A stretch of 64,000 nucleotides of DNA, from positions 5,044,501 to 5,108,500 of the forward strand of contig NZ_AP024452.1 of assembly GCF_016865485.1 (NCBI RefSeq), written 5' to 3'. Below, piece by piece: positions 44,969-53,093 of the stretch. Position 1 is the first letter of the stretch; the number at the start of each line of letters is the position of its first letter. A program made the position numbers and the translations under genes. The notes under the pieces are model-generated. The model searched no databases, was not told the origin of the DNA, and worked only from the letters and a program-made list of their open reading frames with translations. This DNA is from Luteitalea sp. TBR-22. Lineage in GTDB: Bacteria; Acidobacteriota; Vicinamibacteria; Vicinamibacterales; Vicinamibacteraceae.

Positions 44969-45208
44969 ATGGCAATCACACGACAGGTGGTGCAGTACGG
45001 CGGGGCGCGGCTGGCGCGTCGGCTCGGGAAGGCTGTGCCGGTGCTCGGCGCGCTGGTCGCCCTGTTCACGTTGCGGTCCGCGATCAGGCGGAAGGGCATG
45101 CGGCGAGGGGTGGTCGACACCGCGCTGGACGCGACGCCGGTGGTGGGCACGGCCAAGGCGGTGTACGAGATGGCGCGGGGGGACATCATCCCGGACCGGC
45201 GCATGTGA
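44969..45208 (+). CDS. small protein of unknown function with one membrane segment
   Basis: A 79-residue basic protein with a hydrophobic stretch (VPVLGALVALFTL, about 23-36) and a C-terminal TALDATPVVGTAKAVYEM motif. Such small proteins are common near Acidobacteriota stress genes but unassigned. It is divergent from hoxF, with 111 bp between starts that must hold both promoters. Confidence 0.55.
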   Translation: MAITRQVVQYGGARLARRLGKAVPVLGALVALFTLRSAIRRKGMRRGVVDTALDATPVVGTAKAVYEMARGDIIPDRRM

Positions 45209-45306
45209 GGCCGGGAGGCGGCGACGCCCGGAATGTGGCGACTGTCGGACACGGCAGGCTCACGTGCGACGCGTCCTGTGCGCGCCGCGCGTGAGCGGCT
45301 CTTGCG

Positions 45307-45762
45307 TCACACCACGGGCCAGGTGGTGTTGGACGGGGCGGGCGAGGTCGCCCCCGGGCCCGACTCGGCGGGCGCGACGGGTGCCGGCGTGTACGTGGCC
45401 TCGCCGACGACATCGCTGATGACGCGCGAGGGATCTGCGGATCGCTCGTGGGTGTGGCCGGCAACCAGCGTCGCGTGTCCCGGTTCGCCGTTGCGTCCCG
45501 AGGGGTCGTGACGGGGCGCGGCGGGGCGGGAGGCGAGGTTGCGGGCGCCGCGGCGGGCCTGGGCGGCTACGGAGCTGTAGGCGTCGCTGATGCGGCGGCC
45601 GGCCTGCTGGCCGCGCGTGGCGAGGGCCTGGCGTGTGTCGGCGCCCTCCTGCGGGGCGAAGAGGAGCGCGAGGCCGCCACCGACGGCGGCGCCGGCGAGG
45701 AGGCCGAGCAGGAACCCGCCGTCGGGGCGCGGGCTGCGGGTGTCGAGAGTCGACAGGGTCAT
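45307..45762 (-). CDS. YtxH-like small envelope protein
   Basis: A 151-residue protein with one Gly-rich membrane helix, GFLLGLLAGAAVGGGLALLFAP (21 residues apart from its first G at about 18-38), followed by QEGADTRQ, the YtxH hallmark of a LFAP..G...R motif. The C-terminal half is low-complexity, rich in A, R, P and T. YtxH proteins are general-stress-linked membrane proteins of unknown mechanism. The start at 45762 gives the normal short N-terminus. Confidence 0.7.
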   Translation of the reverse strand: MTLSTLDTRSPRPDGGFLLGLLAGAAVGGGLALLFAPQEGADTRQALATRGQQAGRRISDAYSSVAAQARRGARNLASRPAAPRHDPSGRNGEPGHATLVAGHTHERSADPSRVISDVVGEATYTPAPVAPAESGPGATSPAPSNTTWPVV

Positions 45763-45989
45763 GGCGTGAGTTCTCCGGGAAAGTGGGCGCAAGGACGCGC
45801 CCGAATCAGCGTGGAGACTGCGAACCCCGTGCCGGCGGGCCAGTTCGCCCTGACGCGCGGCGGGCCGACCGAGGCCCCCCGGGGTGGGTCGGCGGGTGAC
45901 CATTCCCGCGACACGTCGTCGCGATTTGCACGACGGGCGACCTGTGGTATCGTTCTGGGTCGGCGTTGCGCTCTCGGCGCACGTTGTGT

Positions 45990-46065
45990 GGGCCGGTAGC
46001 TCAATTGGCAGAGCAGCAGACTCTTAATCTGCGGGTTGAAGGTTCGATTCCTTCCCGGCTCACCA
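45990..46065 (+). tRNA. tRNA-Lys (anticodon CTT), host gene of the integrated element
   Basis: A 76-nt cloverleaf: acceptor GGGCCGG/CCGGCTC with one G-U pair, D-arm GCTC/GAGC, anticodon loop CTCTTAA giving CTT, T-arm AAGG/CCTT around TTCGATT, discriminator A, encoded CCA. The element's left repeat lies over its last 9 nt and leaves the sequence unchanged, so the tRNA should stay functional. Confidence 0.96.
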
Positions 46066-47542
46066 CCTTTTCTTCAGCACCTTCAGATCTCGCCAAGTAG
46101 CTGAAAAGCGGTGCGGTTACGGCGGTTCGATTGAATCGATTCCCGTCGTACGCGATCCCTTCCGGAAAGAACAGCGCCTGCAGCCGCTGCTTGTAGTCGA
46201 GCGACGCCTGCACCCACAGGTCTGACGCGCGCGGCAGAATGCGTTCTGCGAACGCCAGGATGCCCTGTACGTCGAGTTCGTCGGTGGCGTCGGCGTGGTG
46301 GTCGATCTGCCCCAGCGTGAGCTCCTCGCGCAGCCGGTCGCGCTGCCGCTCGTAGCTGGTGCGGTCGATGGACTGCGCGAACAGGAACGCATCGTCAAGC
46401 CGATCGAGCTTCTGCTGGATGGCCTTCACCCGCCGGTCCTGCTCCGCCGTTCTGTCCTTCGCCTCCGCCCGCCGCTGCTCCCACACGTAGAGAATCCGGT
46501 CTGCGACCAGGCGCATGTAGCCGGCGGAAGGTTGCAGGAGCGCGAGTTCGTCCGCGAAGGCGCCCTCGAGTGCAGCCTTGCTGATGTTGACGGCCCGGCA
46601 CTGGCGCTGGCAGTGGTAGTACGCGTAGTAGCCGTTCCTGCCCTTCGACCAGCTGCCGGTCAGCGGTCGTCCACAGGTCTCGCAACGCACGAAGCCGCGC
46701 AGCGGGAAGTCAGGATGGTTGCGCTGCCGTGGGCCGGCCACGACGACCCGGCCATCGAGCACCGCCTGGGCGCGGTAGAACGTGGCCTCCTCCACGAGCG
46801 GTTCGAAGTCGCCGCGAGTGGATACGCCGTAGTCCGGGCTCTCGACCTTACCGGCGTAGATCGGGTTCCGCACCATCTGGCCGAAGCTCTGAGGCGAGAT
46901 CCGGAGCCCCTTCCTACTGCGAAGCCCGGCCTCGGTCGCGCGGGCGATCACTTCCTGCTTCGTGTACTGCCCAGTCGCCAGTTCCTCGAACGCCCGGCGG
47001 ACGAGCGGACCGCGGTCTGGATCGTGAACCAGGCTCGTTGTCGACCACTTCGGCGCGTTCAAGTATCCGAGCGGCGCCGGGAATGTCCAGCGCCCGAGCT
47101 CCAGCGCCGCACGCATGCCGGCGCGAGTGCGTTCTGAGCGCACGTCGTTGTCGAACTGCGCGAACGCGGCCAGCACGCCTTCCATCAGTTTCCCGGTGGA
47201 CGTGTCGTCGATCGGCTCGGTGACCGACCGCAACGAGATGCCCAGGGACTTCAGGTGTGCCCGCAGCGCAAAGTGGTCGTACTTCTCCCGCGCGAAACGC
47301 GTGAGGTTGTAGACCACGACGAAATGCACCTTGCCCTTGTGCGTGCGGCAGAACGTCAGCAGGGCCTGGAGCTGCGTGCGGTCGGTGGTCTTGGCGCTCT
47401 CGCCTTCCTCGTGAAACCGTTCGAGGACCTCGTAGCCTTGCCGGCGACAGTAGTCCTCACAGGCGCGCACCTGCGTCGGGAGACTCAGGTTCTCCGTCTG
47501 CTCCTTCGTGCTGACGCGTACGTAGATCACCGCGCCGACCAT
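46001..47542 (-). CDS. large serine recombinase (integrase of the tRNA-Lys element)
   Basis: A 513-residue serine recombinase. YVRVSTKEQ near the start carries the catalytic Ser11; NLTRFAREK and RSERTRAGM complete the resolvase domain (1-150). The recombinase domain follows (about 165-270), then a zinc ribbon with CETCG and CQRQC (about 300-335) and a long coiled coil (about 365-430). Its frame runs through the left attachment repeat and stops inside the tRNA on the opposite strand, so the last 18 residues are encoded by the tRNA complement. The ATG at 47542 precedes VGAVIYVRVS; upstream residues are extraneous. It should integrate and excise the element at the tRNA 3' end. Confidence 0.92.
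   Translation of the reverse strand: MVGAVIYVRVSTKEQTENLSLPTQVRACEDYCRRQGYEVLERFHEEGESAKTTDRTQLQALLTFCRTHKGKVHFVVVYNLTRFAREKYDHFALRAHLKSLGISLRSVTEPIDDTSTGKLMEGVLAAFAQFDNDVRSERTRAGMRAALELGRWTFPAPLGYLNAPKWSTTSLVHDPDRGPLVRRAFEELATGQYTKQEVIARATEAGLRSRKGLRISPQSFGQMVRNPIYAGKVESPDYGVSTRGDFEPLVEEATFYRAQAVLDGRVVVAGPRQRNHPDFPLRGFVRCETCGRPLTGSWSKGRNGYYAYYHCQRQCRAVNISKAALEGAFADELALLQPSAGYMRLVADRILYVWEQRRAEAKDRTAEQDRRVKAIQQKLDRLDDAFLFAQSIDRTSYERQRDRLREELTLGQIDHHADATDELDVQGILAFAERILPRASDLWVQASLDYKQRLQALFFPEGIAYDGNRFNRTAVTAPLFSYLARSEGAEEKVVSREGIEPSTRRLRVCCSAN
46057..46067 (+). other. left attachment repeat (attL core)
   Basis: GGCTCACCACC spans the last 9 nt of tRNA-Lys(CTT) plus CC. The same 11 bases occur at 53083-53093. 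The flanks differ at both ends, so 11 bp is the exact match length. Confidence 0.75.
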
Positions 47543-47601
47543 GTCGGTCAGCGTAGCCCCGTCACAGGTCGCTGGCAAGCCGCGTCCTCGTGGCATGACC
47601 G

Positions 47602-47784
47602 TCAGTGGACGCGGCGGTCCCGCGTCGCGAGGGCCATCAGGATGCGCGCCATGGCATCGGCGTGACGGACGAGTTCGCGCACGTCGTCGTCAGACAGCGT
47701 CGTGGCCTCGTCGCCGAGCAGTTGGCGGCAACGCGCGATTGCGATCGGTTCCGGCGCGGACTCGAGACGTTCAGCGGCATCCAT
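47602..47784 (-). CDS. small accessory protein of the element
   Basis: A 60-residue acidic/helical protein (MDAAERLESAPEPIAIARC...), with LGDEATTLSDDDVRELVRHAD as its core (split here at 20 residues: GDEATTLSDDDVRELVRHAD). It ends 59 bp before the recombinase start on the same strand, the position of excisionase or control genes in many serine-recombinase elements. No DNA-binding motif is obvious, so the role is inferred from position. Confidence 0.55.
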   Translation of the reverse strand: MDAAERLESAPEPIAIARCRQLLGDEATTLSDDDVRELVRHADAMARILMALATRDRRVH

Positions 47785-47835
47785 CGCGGTCCCCCCAGGT
47801 GCACGAGCGTGCGTGTTGAATGGGTGGCGCGCTCC

Positions 47836-47863
47836 GGCGCGTCGATGTGGCAGTCGACGCGCC
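47836..47863. repeat. perfect 10-bp inverted repeat upstream of the accessory gene
   Basis: GGCGCGTCGA and TCGACGCGCC face each other across 8 bp (TGTGGCAG). It lies 52 bp upstream of the accessory protein start and could be an operator or a transcript hairpin. Confidence 0.65.
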
Positions 47864-48563
47864 ATTGGTCAGGAGCGCGGATGCGGCGTTGCGCCGGCAT
47901 CCCCCGCGGGACGATAGGTCCGCGCGGCGACGGTCAGGCCTGAGGCGGCGACCGTCTGGTGGCGTGTTTCAGTCCTGCAGACTCTCCGAGTCGTTGGCGT
48001 TCGCGCGGCTGTGATGCGATACGTGCTCCTGGGAACACGCACCGCGAGACACCGCCGAACCGTCTATCGCGTTGCTGAGGGTGCGTCCGCACCGTGCTGC
48101 TGGCAGCAGGGCCGGTTGCGCGCTCCGGAGGCCGTTGTGGCGAACCGGAGGAGTGCCGTGCGGAACTTGGACGATGGGGCCACGTTACGCCTGCGCGATC
48201 GCCGCGTCAATACCCTCTCGGACGCTCGTCACCCCCGCGACCATCGCGTACCGGCGAGCTGTGCCGCGCGCAGGCGTCGTCATGCCCGCAGGCCCGGCCA
48301 CCGGCCGGGTCGACGCGGAGCGGAGAGCATTGACGACGACGAGCACGGCGCCAGGATCGAAGACGCGATGGTCCCTGCGGAGCGATCTGGACGCACGCAC
48401 CCTGCGCCTGCTTCCGCATCCTGCTGCCACGCCGGTGGTCTTGTTCGCACGCAAGCGTGACACGCGCGCGGGACCACGACCAGGGCTCCGATTTGGGCGC
48501 GGGTGTGGCGCTGTTGTCCTGCAGCATCTGGGCACGCATGCCGCTGGGTGCGGCACGGGCAGT

Positions 48564-48639
48564 CGATGGCGTGAACGACCCTCTGTTGGCGCGCTGGGGT
48601 CGGAGGCCAGGCACGAGGGTGGGGTCGTTCACGCCATCG
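48564..48639. repeat. 18-bp perfect inverted repeat with 40-bp centre
   Basis: CGATGGCGTGAACGACCC (48564-48581) and its exact reverse complement (48622-48639) flank 40 bp. Each arm is followed on its right by CTGTTGG (48583-48589 and 48643-48649), so a direct repeat is superimposed. It lies 89 bp beyond the end of the replication-relaxation-like gene. Stem length without coding context suggests a functional hairpin or protein-binding site. Confidence 0.7.
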
Positions 48640-48727
48640 TCTCTGTTGGGGCATGCACAGCGGCATGTTCCGGCGAGGCGGCAGACAGCGCCGCCTGCCC
48701 TTGCCTTGTGCGCCAATCGTCGCTGCG

Positions 48728-49885
48728 TCAAGCGTTTGCGGATGCACTATCGGCGTGGCTTTCCAAGGGAGAGAGAGGGCTGGGTGAGGCCTCCGGAACC
48801 GGGGGGCCAACCTGACGCGATTTTCGCTTGGCCCCTCGCCTGGCCCACGCATCGCGGTCCATGGCAGGGGTGAGCTGCAAGTACTGGCGGTCGAGCACGA
48901 CCACCTCCACGCGCGCGCAGCCGTGTATCCGATCGTCGGCGAGGACCGGCGACGGTGCTTCCCAGAGCACCCGATCCCCCCGCACGCGCCAGGCCCGATA
49001 CAGCGCCTGGATCTTCGCGCTGCCCTGCCTGGTGAACTCGCGTCGGAGGTACGGATCATCGGGCTCGCCGACGTGTGCTCCCCGTGTGTGGCAGTCAGCG
49101 AAGTACGTCTCGAGTGACCTGCTCACGCTCGGGTTCATCGGCGTCCAGAGCTCCTCGCGGACGGCGGCCCTGTACAGGGCGACGGCGGTGCGGAATCGAC
49201 GCGGCACGAGCAGCCGAAGCGTCCACCGATGGACCATCCGAAGCAGGCCGACGTGGCGGAGGAGGAACTGGCGGAAGTCCACCGGCACGCGCCGGTTCAC
49301 CAGGTACAGGAACACCAGGTGCTCCATGCTGTCCTTCTCGATGCCGATGGGCAGCTTGTCGGGGAAGCACCGGAGGGTCCGCTGGCGACCGGCCCCGAAC
49401 GCAATGTGAGGGTAGTCCTCCCGCTGCATGCGGTTGTCACGCATCTGCGAGAAGAACTGCAGCTTGTCATCGGCCGGGCTCAGCCACCAGCACCGACGGT
49501 CCTCCAGGAGGGCGTCGAGGATCATCACGCGCTCGACAATGCGGCCGAGGGTGTGGAGTCGACGGTTCCGGTTGTCGGACTGGCCTATCGCCTCGTAGAG
49601 GGGCTTGTGGTGGACGTGGTACAGGCGTCCGCGGCGCGCGGGTCCCGGCTCGATGACACGGATGAATCCGCGGGCCACCAGCCGCCCGATGAACTCGCGG
49701 CTGTTGTGGCCGCGCACGGTGCCGGTGAACGTGCAGTACTGCCGTTCGAGGAAGCACCCGGCGTGCACCATCACGGTCACCAGGAATCGGCATTGCCGCT
49801 CGGTGAAGCCGAAGGCCGAGACGGCCTGCACGCGCGCTCTGGTCACGCTGTCCCACGTGTCGCTGGGCGGATACGCGGGCGTCAC
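48728..49885 (-). CDS. replication-relaxation-like protein of the element
   Basis: A 385-residue protein starting at a GTG that overlaps the preceding stop (GTGA). Residues about 20-100 form a winged-helix-like region (FGFTERQCRFLVTVMVHAG, then REFIGRLVARGFIRV), as in replication-relaxation proteins of mobile elements. The middle is helical with many charged residues (YRAWRVRGDRVLWEAPS) and the C-terminus is low-complexity Ser/Pro. No nuclease or helicase motif is clear. Coupled translation with the next-upstream gene suggests a two-protein complex acting on DNA. Confidence 0.55.
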   Translation of the reverse strand: MTPAYPPSDTWDSVTRARVQAVSAFGFTERQCRFLVTVMVHAGCFLERQYCTFTGTVRGHNSREFIGRLVARGFIRVIEPGPARRGRLYHVHHKPLYEAIGQSDNRNRRLHTLGRIVERVMILDALLEDRRCWWLSPADDKLQFFSQMRDNRMQREDYPHIAFGAGRQRTLRCFPDKLPIGIEKDSMEHLVFLYLVNRRVPVDFRQFLLRHVGLLRMVHRWTLRLLVPRRFRTAVALYRAAVREELWTPMNPSVSRSLETYFADCHTRGAHVGEPDDPYLRREFTRQGSAKIQALYRAWRVRGDRVLWEAPSPVLADDRIHGCARVEVVVLDRQYLQLTPAMDRDAWARRGAKRKSRQVGPPVPEASPSPLSPLESHADSASANA

Positions 49886-50751
49886 AGGAACTCCTCCATG
49901 CCGCGCGCGCGTGGTGCGGATCGTCCCCCGCCGCGGCCGCCGGTGACGTACACCCGGAACCCGGCCTTGCTATGGCTCGCGGCGTGTGCGCCGCGGTAGT
50001 GCGGCGTGAACAGCTCGACGTCCTGGTGCAGTGCGCGCCCGTCGACCTCGTACTCGATCCGATAGTCCGGGAAGTGCACCTGGCCGTCGAAGTACGGCAG
50101 GTCGTGGTCGCGGGCCCAGCCCCGGATCTCGTGCTCGTCACGGTCGGGCCGCCCATCGCTGTCGGCACGTCCACGATTGGGGGCCTGGAGGAACTCCTGG
50201 TACTCGCGCTTGAGGTCCTGCTCGAGTACGACGCGCCGCACCTCGAGCCCACCCTGCTGGTCGCGGAGCCGCTCCTCCTCCTGGCGGTACGTCGCGTACA
50301 GCTGCGAGTCGTGCTCCAGCTCCCGCTCCCGGCTGACGCCGGCGTAGAAGGTCTGAGACGGGCCGTCATCACGCTCCGGGGCGTGCGCGTCGAGCAGCTC
50401 GCGGCCGTCGCGCGTCAGCGTCAGCCCACGCTCATCGTCGCCGAGGTCGACGCTGGCGACCAGACCTTCGTCGCGCAGGTGCGCGAGGGTGTCGCGGTCG
50501 GCGTCCAGGTCGTGCTCGGGCACGACTCTGAACGCGCCGACGGCCGCCAGCGTGCGGCTGTCCTCGCCGTTCAGTTCGTACATCCGGTCGCGGTCGACCA
50601 CCAGTTCGCGCTCCTCGCCGCGTGGCAGGTCAAGGTCGCGCCCCAACCCGTCCCGCGGGTCCAGGTCGTCGCGGTCGCCGATGTCGTACACGCGGGCGCG
50701 GTCATCACCGGTGCGCTCACGATCACGTGCGTCATCTCGCCGATCGAACAT
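49882..50751 (-). CDS. element protein with winged-helix and possible nuclease-like C-terminus
   Basis: A 289-residue protein with an Asp/Arg-rich N-terminus (FDRRDDARDRERTGDDRAR), a winged-helix-like region (about 55-115), a helical linker rich in Glu and Arg, and a C-terminal block FPDYRIEYEVDGR...DVELFTPHYRGAHAAS. The last part resembles the PD-(D/E)xK-like ends of replication-relaxation proteins, without the usual Lys. The ATG at 50751 is preceded by GGAGG 6 nt away. It is probably the partner of the downstream gene. Function is unproven. Confidence 0.5.
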   Translation of the reverse strand: MFDRRDDARDRERTGDDRARVYDIGDRDDLDPRDGLGRDLDLPRGEERELVVDRDRMYELNGEDSRTLAAVGAFRVVPEHDLDADRDTLAHLRDEGLVASVDLGDDERGLTLTRDGRELLDAHAPERDDGPSQTFYAGVSRERELEHDSQLYATYRQEEERLRDQQGGLEVRRVVLEQDLKREYQEFLQAPNRGRADSDGRPDRDEHEIRGWARDHDLPYFDGQVHFPDYRIEYEVDGRALHQDVELFTPHYRGAHAASHSKAGFRVYVTGGRGGGRSAPRARGMEEFL

Positions 50752-51153
50752 GACTGTCCTCCAGCCTTGGCTCGGCCTCGCCGCGCTACGGCCAGGCAAG
50801 CCAGCAAGGGGTTGCGTTGGGGTGTTCGTGAAGGCGCCCGGGCAAATGCCGCGAGGGCGCTTCAGGAAGGCGCTGACCGTCCGGGGCGGTGTGCCGCAGG
50901 GACGGTCAGGGCTCGGTCGCTGGGGAACTCACTGCCTCTTGGGCACACGAAACGAGGCGTGGCGACACTGCTGGTACCCAGCAATGAACGCATCGAGCAA
51001 GAGCCGTTGCAGCCCTGAGGCCTGGCGCCTACGCCGTCAAGAGGCTTCTCGCGAGAGCAGGCGAATGCGGCTCCGGGGCTCCGACTATCCCTTTGCCTGA
51101 GCTTTCGTCACAAACGGGCGGCACTGTCCAATGCCGCCCGTCCAACCTGATCT
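50752..51153. other. element intergenic region with a strong hairpin
   Basis: About 400 bp between the DNA-protein pair and the cargo pair. Perfect 10-bp arms CTGACCGTCC and GGACGGTCAG (50873-50882, 50900-50909) enclose 17 bp. The hairpin is downstream of the cargo genes and upstream of the pair, so it could terminate the first or control the second. GC content falls from about 50950 towards the cargo genes. Confidence 0.5.
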
Positions 51154-52254
51154 TTAGTGCTCGTGAGCTAGGGCGATGTAGACGTCATAAGTGAAGGGAG
51201 CGCGCTGCCCCCTCATGTCATCCTGGTAGCGCACCCTCGCACGGTAGCGGAACAGATTGCCATGTCGATCGCGCTTCTGCGACTCCTCGAAATCCAGCGA
51301 TATGCGTGTGACACCAGCTTGCGTGAGGGTCATCAGTTCAGTGGGCTCCGCGGCTCCGTCATGGTTCCAGTCGACCCATATCCGCAACTTTGGGTAAACG
51401 GCATCAGCCGAGTCGATCCAGCGGTCAGCGTTCCCTCCGGCCTGAGTCCGGTCGTACTCGGCCAACGCCAAGTAGCCATTCGGTTCGGCGGACGCGCTTT
51501 GTGGTGTCGCATTGCCAAACAGTTCGCGCCCGTCATCGATGATCCCGTTGCCGTTGCGGTCGAGTGCCAGCCAGCCGTCACCAGAACTGGCGGACGTCCA
51601 CGCTACTTGCTCAGGTGTGCCTGATGCGCGGACGTCGAAGAGAACGCCCTCATCGTGAGCGGTCAACTTAAAGCCAGCACCATCGAGGTCGATTAGAATC
51701 GGCGACCCCAAGCCACATTCGGTCGCGTCGTTCATCCCGTCGCAGTCGTAGTCAGCGGAGCCGGTATCGCAGTTGTGAGCAGCATTAGGATGGATGTTGT
51801 AGTCGCCATCGGCGCAATCGCCATCCGCAATAGCGTAGCCATCGCCATCATGATCGCCAGTCGAGACGCTCGACGAACTCTTGCTCTCTTCAACCGTTCC
51901 ACCAAACGAGTGCGTGGAATTCGTATACCACCCACCATCAGACAGATTGCTGCAGCTCTTCGAGACATTGGCGAACGAGTGAAAACCAGTGACGCTGTGG
52001 CTACACCCATTCGGCGGCCCATTTCCGTTCACACCGGCCAAGTCGACGGACGCGGCGCAATTCCCGTCACAACCATTATGTGTCGTGACGTGCACGATGC
52101 TTGTTGATGCGGTCATGGTGACTGACGACGAACTGTCGCGCGTGATGCCAACGGCGGCGGACCACGCCGTGTCACCCGGGCAGCCTTTGGCAGCATAGAT
52201 CCTGACGCCCAAGCAGCACACAAGAATGGTAAGGGAAACAATGAACTCTCGCAT
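51154..52254 (-). CDS. secreted protein with metal-binding repeats and EF-hand-like motifs
   Basis: A 366-residue exported protein with a signal peptide (about 1-22). The N-terminal third is Ser/Thr/His-rich with paired Cys (HNGCDGNCAAS, NGCSHS). The middle carries a MopE-type putative metal-binding run: DGDGYAIADGDCADGD, CDTGSADYDCDG. The C-terminal part has calcium-loop-like DRNGNGIIDDGRELFGN and DWNHDGAAEPTEL. Base composition is clearly lower in GC than flanking chromosome. It follows the other cargo gene by 7 bp. A calcium-stabilised surface or secreted protein is likely. Confidence 0.65.
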   Translation of the reverse strand: MREFIVSLTILVCCLGVRIYAAKGCPGDTAWSAAVGITRDSSSSVTMTASTSIVHVTTHNGCDGNCAASVDLAGVNGNGPPNGCSHSVTGFHSFANVSKSCSNLSDGGWYTNSTHSFGGTVEESKSSSSVSTGDHDGDGYAIADGDCADGDYNIHPNAAHNCDTGSADYDCDGMNDATECGLGSPILIDLDGAGFKLTAHDEGVLFDVRASGTPEQVAWTSASSGDGWLALDRNGNGIIDDGRELFGNATPQSASAEPNGYLALAEYDRTQAGGNADRWIDSADAVYPKLRIWVDWNHDGAAEPTELMTLTQAGVTRISLDFEESQKRDRHGNLFRYRARVRYQDDMRGQRAPFTYDVYIALAHEH

Positions 52255-52261
52255 GACCACC

Positions 52262-52792
52262 TCACTGATTCGGCCGATGGTGGTACGACACGCCAGGCAC
52301 GACGTGCTTCTGCACATAAGTGCTGACCGCCTGAAATGCACTGGGCGATAAGCGGTCCGCGCAATCAGATCTGGCTCGTAGGAACACATCCTGCGAAGCC
52401 TTCACTTGGGCTAGGCGCTTGCTCAGCGACCAATCAAGTTGCCGTTTACCTTCGTGCTCATCGTTGAGTGGTGCGCGCATAGCATCTGATTCGGCGATTG
52501 CGCGCTGCCCAATCGTGAGGATCTGGCGCATGTCGTCCTCGGTCACATGAAGGTTCAGATCGGCAAGTGCCTTGACCTTGACCGGGTCCGCTTCATGCGC
52601 CCCTTCGGGATAGGCAACCAGCACCACATTTCGGAAGAAGTGCTCCCACGCGATGTGAACAGGGATCTTTTCCGGATTCTTCTTCCCGTCGATAGTGATG
52701 TATTCAGGATCCTGCCCTATGGATGGGCTTGTTGCATTCCCGAGCACCACGACGCTCAGTACGAGCGCGGTTACCGAAGCGTACTTCCACAT
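52262..52792 (-). CDS. small exported protein, first gene of the cargo pair
   Basis: A 176-residue exported protein with a signal peptide (about 1-26). The mature part starts with EYITIDGKKNPEKIP and is then mostly helical and charged (EDDMRQILTIGQRAIAES, LSKRLAQVKASQDVFLRAR). GGAGGAG lies 4 nt before the ATG. No characterised family was recognised. Low GC and position next to the metal-binding protein mark the two as one cargo unit. Confidence 0.6.
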   Translation of the reverse strand: MWKYASVTALVLSVVVLGNATSPSIGQDPEYITIDGKKNPEKIPVHIAWEHFFRNVVLVAYPEGAHEADPVKVKALADLNLHVTEDDMRQILTIGQRAIAESDAMRAPLNDEHEGKRQLDWSLSKRLAQVKASQDVFLRARSDCADRLSPSAFQAVSTYVQKHVVPGVSYHHRPNQ

Positions 52793-53082
52793 GCCTCTCC
52801 TCCTCACGCGCGTGATGAGACAGACCAAGTCGTGGCGGCTTGCGTTACCGCAGCGCCACAAGCAGGGCTCTCGTTGGGTGTGCAATCCAGGATAACGATG
52901 GAGTAGCAGGAAACGAACATTCACACGATGCGGCAGTGCGTTCTGGAGCATACCGGCCGCAATCGCACCTCGGTCAGCCCGGTTCGTGAGCAATCATCGT
53001 CGCGACACACGTCAGGCAACGTGCCGCAGACCGTTCACCTGGCGCAGGCAACTCTCGAGCTGGTTCCAACTCGCGCAAGTTA
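52793..53082. other. element right-end region without gene
   Basis: 290 bp containing the cargo promoter region and the right terminus. On the minus strand a frame entering from the right attachment repeat stays open to a TGA at 53012-53014; in a circular form this would be the end of the recombinase gene. Confidence 0.5.
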
Positions 53083-53093
53083 GGCTCACCACC
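53083..53093 (+). other. right attachment repeat (attR core)
   Basis: The 11 bases match the left repeat exactly. The following sequence, CTCACTCCGTTCGGGTGA (53094-53111), makes a hairpin-like start of the 73-nt linker, as seen right after the other two tRNA genes. Confidence 0.72.

Larger units (their letters stand above)
47785..48727. other. element region without recognised gene, rich in inverted repeats
   Basis: About 940 bp of high-GC sequence has frames on both strands, but none shows a start with ribosome binding site, family motif or consistent codon pattern. It contains the two strong inverted repeats listed separately and weaker ones, such as GACGGTC/GACCGTC near 47930-47956. Structured DNA of this kind can be an origin, an attachment accessory site or an RNA gene. 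Confidence 0.5.
46057..53093. mobile_element. integrative element in tRNA-Lys(CTT), 7,026 bp per unit
   Basis: All recognisable genes lie on the minus strand: serine recombinase, small accessory protein, two overlapping replication-relaxation-like proteins, two secreted proteins of lower GC. Boundaries rest on an 11-bp direct repeat and on spacing. After removing 46068-53093, the bases following the tRNA CCA lead through a 73-nt linker to a tRNA-tail copy, identical in length to the linker at tRNA-Arg(TCG). A longer 24-bp repeat at 53165-53188 is better explained as that resident tail copy. No relaxase, coupling ATPase or T4SS gene is seen, so transfer would need help. Confidence 0.82.

Noticed and set aside
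48207-48731. open frames in the gene-free element region as real genes
   Set aside because: Several frames on both strands overlap each other, none with ribosome binding site or motif, and the 18-bp inverted repeat lies within them.
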